From an uncultured Bacteroidales bacterium (GTDB lineage: Bacteria > Bacteroidota > Bacteroidia > Bacteroidales > UBA3663), in the NCBI GenBank assembly GCA_937899265.1, contig CALBPV010000002.1:1-61970 (forward strand): a stretch of 61,970 bases of DNA. The letters are read 5' to 3'. The position numbers and the translations under genes were made by a program. Shown here piece after piece: positions 57,421 to 61,970 of this stretch. Under the pieces are notes generated by a model. The model saw only the letters and a list, made by a program, of their open reading frames with translations. It was not told where the DNA came from and did no database searches. Position 1 is the stretch's first letter, and each line of letters starts with the position of its first letter.

Positions 57421-60400
57421 TTAGCGAACCTGGAACTTCTTACCGTTGGAGATGTAGTTCTGACCCTTCTGGATCTTATCTACGCGGATACCGTTGATGT
57501 TGTAGATAGGACCGTCGTTGGTGAGAGCGTCATCGGTGGTGAGAGTCTCGATGCCGGTAGCAGCCTGACCGAGGACGGTGACGAGAACGTCGTTGCCCTG
57601 GATTGTGGTCGAAACGACAATCATCACTGTCTGGCCAGCCTCGCCGCCCTTGATTGTAGCGGTGTAGTTAGCACCTTCTACGTTCTTAGCGGTAGCAGTA
57701 CCTGCGAGCACGGTGGTATCTGCTGTTACGACATACATCTCAACCGTGTAGGTGAGGTCGAGACCTTCCACTGCCGAGTACTCATCGAGTACGAGATCGT
57801 AGGTCACGGGCATAGCCGAGAACTTAACCTCAACGTTGCCGTCGGCGAGAGTTGCACTCTTGATGTCGATAGCGGCACCCTTGTGAGCATACTCGAGATC
57901 AACCGTATCCTTGAGAGCAGCGGTGTCGGCTACGATAACTGCCGTGAAGGGAGCAATCGTGAACAAGCTGTCTTTTGTGAACTTGGCGGGATCGCGGAGA
58001 ACGAGAACCGAGCCGAGGTGACCGTTGCTGGGCCGAGGATTAGCCACTACCTCATAGTAAGGTACGGTAGGTGTCTGATTCTTGAAGGTGTTGTTGGCAA
58101 CAATCTGCCAGCCTTCCTTACGTTCAGCCATCGTAATCGTGTTGTTGGCGCGGAACTGTACGCCGGCGCTGCTTACGAAGATGACCTCACGCCCTACCTC
58201 GGAGTAGAAGAGGTAACTGCCGGTGTAGGCGTTCATCTTCTGCGTGCGGCGGTAATTATCAAGATCGCCTGTCAACAAGGTTTCCATATCCGTGTCAGAG
58301 GTAGCGTTGCCGTTACCCTTGGCGGTGAAGTTGTAAATCTTGTAGTCCACACCGTCTTCGAGTACGTTGCCATACCTATCCGTTACGTAAGCGGGTACGA
58401 AGGGCAGTACAATCGAGTTGAAGCCGGCCTCCACATTCTTGTGATAGTAAACGTTACCGGAAGCACGGAGCGTTGTCGAGGTGAAGCGAGCCCCATAACC
58501 GATTTCGAAGTCAGCCGTCGAAGCGGGCATGATCGTATCAGATGCATAGTTAGCCCTGCGGAATGCCGTGTACTTCTCGTTATGGGTTTCGCGAGCATCG
58601 TTGTAGCGGAAGGCAGTACTACTCCGACGGTAGCCATCGGCGTAGGCTTCTGCATAAATCCAGCCGGCACTATCCTTGGCAAAGGCAATCGTGTCGCCGT
58701 TGGCAATGCCATCGATGTCGAAGTAGTTATAGTTACCGTCCTTGGCGAGAGAGCCCCAGCATTCAATCTGGCAGTTGGGCTTCGACAGAACCTCGCTGTT
58801 GTCAACCGTGATGGTGTAGAGGTTGGTCGTGTCGGTCTCACCCACGAAGGTGATAACGGGACGAGCCAACTGAACTAAAGTTCCTGCAGCGATGGTATCG
58901 ATAACTACGCCAGACTCCTGATCCTGATACCATGCATAAGCACGGGCTACAATGGTATCGGAAATCCAGAAGGTCTTCTCCTCATACTTCTGATAAGGAG
59001 TCCACCACATTTCTCGTGTCCAATATGAGGTATCCAACTTGGAAGTATAACCGGATTCGTAATTTGTCCAAGTGGAAACGCGGAATCCTGTCGTATCGAT
59101 ACCGGCATACTCATAACCCAAGTTTGCAATGGCGGCAGAATCGAGACTATAATCGCCCTCATTAGACTTCACATCCCAAACGGACAACTGATATGAGTAG
59201 TAGTAGTCGTATGCTGCACATTCCTCAGAGCCTGTACTCTCAACCTTGACAGAGTAATTGTAGTAGTAAGCGCTGTCAATCGAGAACGAAGGCTCAACAA
59301 TCTCAGCGGTATTGATGAGGATACCAATAGAGTGGAGCGCACCATAACGCTGCATTGTGAACTGAACATCGCCAGATTCTGTGCAGGTGAATACGTGGTG
59401 GAACCCTTCGGTCAGAGCAATATTCTCTTTAAGGTTCGAAGACCATGACTCAACAATAGGATTAGATTGATTGTTTGTAGTATTGTAGTCAACCACAACC
59501 AACTGACCCTTAGCAACATTTCTCAAAGCGACATGGTAGCGGTTACCGTTGGGAGTTTCTTGAGTTTTGAAAGCATACATACCCTCATAAGCCGTCTGGT
59601 AGCGAGTCAGCCAAGATTCTCCAACGGCAATACCGAAGGAAGGAGTGATGACAGAGTCGGCAAACGAAATAGGAGCATACTCAAGTCCATTTACGGTGAA
59701 ATGACTATCATCCAAAAGAACTACGTCTACACGTGACTTGCCCTGAATACGGTCAATTTCTCCGAAATCAATCCACATTACGGTGTCGAGCTTGGGAGCG
59801 GGACGGAAGAATATATGACCGTAGCTGTCCTCATAACCGTCGGCGTGAGCTGTTGCGAATACGCCGCCGTAAGGAATGTGATATACGGTATCACCGGAAT
59901 TGTATGTTCCGAGATCTGTGGTATCCTTCTTATCGGAAGTCACGTAGATCAAGCTAATCTTCTTGTCGGGATTACCAATAATCTGATCGGGATCGAGGTA
60001 AACCTTCCAAGCGGAGAGTTCCTTGGCAGCGTAGTCAGCCTCCTGAGCGGTGTCGGCAGCCGTAGCACCTTCCTTCTCGTCGAAGTGAACGCGAGTGAAG
60101 AGAACGGTGTCGAGTTTGATCGTCGTACCGGCGGTGAAATCGAAGCCAACCTTTTCAGAGTAGAAATATGTATCGGTATAAACGTCCTTCATCTTGGCAA
60201 TTACATCGACGTGAGCATCTGCAGTGATTTCGAAATGTCCATCGTAATCGACAAATGTTCCACTTTCGTTAATGTCGTAAGTGAAGGTAGCCTTCGTGCT
60301 GTCATTAGCCAAGGCAATCCAACGCGAGCCCTCATAAGCCGAGTCGATAGCAGCCGTGGGAGCGGGTACAATACCGGCAACGACATCATACTTCTTCGTG

Positions 60401-61970
60401 AACGAGAAGACACCGTCAGAATCGCATCGATAGGTTATCTTCGCAGATTCAGTAATACGGAATTCAGCGATTGTATCGTTAACAGTCTGTACTGCATTAT
60501 CGTCAATCTGATAATAGATATTCTTTGCACGAGGCTGTGTCAACCGAATAAGTTTGGATGTACCGATATTGCCCTCTACTTCCTTAACTACGGGAGCAGG
60601 GAACAGTGACTCCGCAGTAACTGCGATGTTGTCAACCCAAACACCGTTACTTCCATTGCGGGGTGCAACAACACACAGACCGGCCAGATTAAGGGATGTT
60701 CCGTCATTGAGTACAAACTGATTCCTAACAACGTCTGTCCCATCAGCAACCTTTGTAATGATATACGTAATCTTTGAGTCTTGCTTATTTACAGCGAGTG
60801 AAATATGATACCAAGTACCGTCCTCAAAGGTAAACGTGTTGTTTGAATCTTCGTTAATGGTACCATTTGTAATTCTCAAGAGATAATTACGTTTATCGGG
60901 ATTTCGATAATTCCAATCTCCCCAGTCAGGGTTACCGCACTGCGGAAGGCTAGCTCCATCAGCGTAAATAGCAAATGTATTTGTTCTGCTAGATACAGTC
61001 TGAAGCATTACATCGACATCGAAGAAATAGACATCGAGAGGAGCGAGAGGATTATCTCCCGAGAAGAATGGCTTGTATGCTCCTCTTTCGCCACCACCAT
61101 TATACGTAATCTTTGCATAGTGGTTCGTACCATCTGTTTCATATGACAGAGTTGCTGCTGCTCTTGTTCCTAACCAGTCGGTTACATTGTCACGATCTTC
61201 ATAATCCTCATAGAATACATAGTCAACATTACCCTTGTTGATAGTGATATTGACAATCACATCAACCGAAGCGGTAGTAACTGTGTCCTGACCCTTAACG
61301 AGGTATGCGTTGATGGCAACCGTGTCAGCGCTGACACCGATTACCTCACCTTTCTCGTTGACGGTGGCGATTTCGGGATCTGCGGACGTGTAAATCACGG
61401 AGTAGCCGAGGCTATCAACGTAAGAAGTGGGAACAACAGTAGCCGTCAGCTTGGCGGTATCACCTACGCCGATAGAAGTCTTGTCGGCCTTGAGGTTAAT
61501 CTCGGGTGTCTCATAAACGATGGTGTATTTGAAGACAGCGACCTTGTTAGCCTTAACGTTCGTGTTGTCGAAGGTGAAGACGATGCTTTCCTTGACATTC
61601 GTCGTGTCGAGGACGGTCACCATCTTGGGATATGTAGGCAGACCGATGATGTCGGTTACGACATTGAGCGGACGTACAGACTTGGCAGCTGCAGCAGGCT
61701 CAAGGATGTTGTCACCGCCGTCGATGGAGATGCCGGTCACATAGATAGGCGTAGAGGTCTCTGCGCGACCCTCATCGTTGGCACCAGCCTCGATGACGAT
61801 GCTGCGGATACGAGAACCCTTCTTCACCTTAATTTCCAGAGTGTTGTCGGAAGTAACGTCGGTAGCAAAGGTCTCATAGCCGTTCTCGAGTTCGCCGAGT
61901 ACATATTCGCCGGCTACGGTGTAGCTCTTGCCAACGAGTTCAACGCCCTTGGCACCCTGTACGGTCTGTT
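57421..61970 (-). CDS. Giant secreted Ig-like/concanavalin-like repeat protein, C-terminal part
   Basis: The reading frame is open to the window edge, so the N-terminus is missing; at least 1515 residues are present. Early in the visible part is a BIG2-type Ig-like domain (LKADKTSIGVGDTAKLTATVVP, TSADPEIATVNEKGEVIGVSADT), then a LamG/concanavalin-like module (YVFYEDYEDRDNVTDWLG to GVWVDNIAVTAE, including DGTWYHISLAVNKQD). Many beta-rich segments with FTYDINESGTF and Tyr/Asp-rich stretches follow. The C-terminus (GIETLTTDDA...GPIYNINGIRVDKIQKGQNYISNGKKFQVR, landmark GIRVDKIQKGQNYISNGKKF) resembles secretion-linked C-terminal domains common in Prevotella, suggesting type IX-like export or surface attachment. 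Function probably adhesion or glycan binding; no catalytic domain seen. A strong terminator follows. Confidence 0.8.
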   Translation of the reverse strand, partial: QTVQGAKGVELVGKSYTVAGEYVLGELENGYETFATDVTSDNTLEIKVKKGSRIRSIVIEAGANDEGRAETSTPIYVTGISIDGGDNILEPAAAAKSVRPLNVVTDIIGLPTYPKMVTVLDTTNVKESIVFTFDNTNVKANKVAVFKYTIVYETPEINLKADKTSIGVGDTAKLTATVVPTSYVDSLGYSVIYTSADPEIATVNEKGEVIGVSADTVAINAYLVKGQDTVTTASVDVIVNITINKGNVDYVFYEDYEDRDNVTDWLGTRAAATLSYETDGTNHYAKITYNGGGERGAYKPFFSGDNPLAPLDVYFFDVDVMLQTVSSRTNTFAIYADGASLPQCGNPDWGDWNYRNPDKRNYLLRITNGTINEDSNNTFTFEDGTWYHISLAVNKQDSKITYIITKVADGTDVVRNQFVLNDGTSLNLAGLCVVAPRNGSNGVWVDNIAVTAESLFPAPVVKEVEGNIGTSKLIRLTQPRAKNIYYQIDDNAVQTVNDTIAEFRITESAKITYRCDSDGVFSFTKKYDVVAGIVPAPTAAIDSAYEGSRWIALANDSTKATFTYDINESGTFVDYDGHFEITADAHVDVIAKMKDVYTDTYFYSEKVGFDFTAGTTIKLDTVLFTRVHFDEKEGATAADTAQEADYAAKELSAWKVYLDPDQIIGNPDKKISLIYVTSDKKDTTDLGTYNSGDTVYHIPYGGVFATAHADGYEDSYGHIFFRPAPKLDTVMWIDFGEIDRIQGKSRVDVVLLDDSHFTVNGLEYAPISFADSVITPSFGIAVGESWLTRYQTAYEGMYAFKTQETPNGNRYHVALRNVAKGQLVVVDYNTTNNQSNPIVESWSSNLKENIALTEGFHHVFTCTESGDVQFTMQRYGALHSIGILINTAEIVEPSFSIDSAYYYNYSVKVESTGSEECAAYDYYYSYQLSVWDVKSNEGDYSLDSAAIANLGYEYAGIDTTGFRVSTWTNYESGYTSKLDTSYWTREMWWTPYQKYEEKTFWISDTIVARAYAWYQDQESGVVIDTIAAGTLVQLARPVITFVGETDTTNLYTITVDNSEVLSKPNCQIECWGSLAKDGNYNYFDIDGIANGDTIAFAKDSAGWIYAEAYADGYRRSSTAFRYNDARETHNEKYTAFRRANYASDTIMPASTADFEIGYGARFTSTTLRASGNVYYHKNVEAGFNSIVLPFVPAYVTDRYGNVLEDGVDYKIYNFTAKGNGNATSDTDMETLLTGDLDNYRRTQKMNAYTGSYLFYSEVGREVIFVSSAGVQFRANNTITMAERKEGWQIVANNTFKNQTPTVPYYEVVANPRPSNGHLGSVLVLRDPAKFTKDSLFTIAPFTAVIVADTAALKDTVDLEYAHKGAAIDIKSATLADGNVEVKFSAMPVTYDLVLDEYSAVEGLDLTYTVEMYVVTADTTVLAGTATAKNVEGANYTATIKGGEAGQTVMIVVSTTIQGNDVLVTVLGQAATGIETLTTDDALTNDGPIYNINGIRVDKIQKGQNYISNGKKFQVR

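Overview
The window looks like a chromosomal segment of a Bacteroidales bacterium, most probably Prevotellaceae. The evidence is the fused lpxC-fabZ gene, FimB/Mfa2-type fimbrillin lipoproteins, a UpxY-type antiterminator, Bacteroidetes-restricted families (DUF4831, DUF5715), start codons preceded by A-rich leaders rather than Shine-Dalgarno sequences, and many copies of the Bacteroidetes -7 promoter element TAnnTTTG. It is mostly ordinary core genome with an accessory patch at each end. I saw no rRNA, tRNA, CRISPR array or replication origin.

Layout. 0-5.6 kb (minus): upxY and a membrane-bound nucleotide-sugar dehydratase, then two fimbrillin-like lipoproteins and a small lipoprotein. 5.9-12.6 kb (minus): an adaptor-RND-TolC efflux operon ending in a SIMPL gene. 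12.7-26 kb (minus): a long co-directional run, serC-serA-degenerate hybrid kinase-DUF1015-Yip1-smpB-recR-DUF4831-S41 protease-dCMP deaminase-GH95 fucosidase-LytS-type kinase. 26-30 kb (minus): rarA, an outer-membrane protein and pheS. 30.2-45.7 kb, mixed strands: tilS, DUF5715, a six-hairpin glycosidase, AICAR formyltransferase, an S4 protein, an LTA-synthase-like enzyme, two GH28 pectinases, DUF4332, the NAD(P)HX repair enzyme, and DUF456 with an ATP-grasp-like protein. 45.8-49.9 kb (plus): lpxD, lpxC-fabZ, lpxA and a pRiA4b ORF-3-like gene. 50-55.4 kb: dnaJ and grpE (minus), ispE (plus), and an ABC-2 transporter pair (minus). 55.4-57.4 kb: a REP-associated tyrosine transposase (RAYT) embedded in palindromic repeats. 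57.4 kb to the end: the C-terminal part of a giant secreted Ig-like protein.

The most unusual feature is repeat structure in the right half. Tandem 9-bp repeats (CCGGAAANT) occupy the spacers lpxD/lpxC, lpxA/pRiA4b-like, grpE/dnaJ and LTA-synthase/GH28, as well as the ispE/ABC convergent gap, and a related run is translated inside GrpE as P-E-x tripeptides. In the four operon-internal spacers the array fills the gap between the upstream stop codon and the A-rich translation start of the next gene, always with CCGGAAA on the sense strand. Near the RAYT lie an 82-bp tandem array containing perfect palindromes, two copies of a GGCAGAT palindrome, and a 30-bp tandem repeat. Other points of interest are a hybrid kinase that has lost its phospho-acceptor histidine, a zinc-finger-less DnaJ encoded beside grpE, a pair of TGACAAWTTGTC palindromes between grpE and ispE, and -7 elements so close to the tilS and ispE start codons that leaderless mRNAs are expected.
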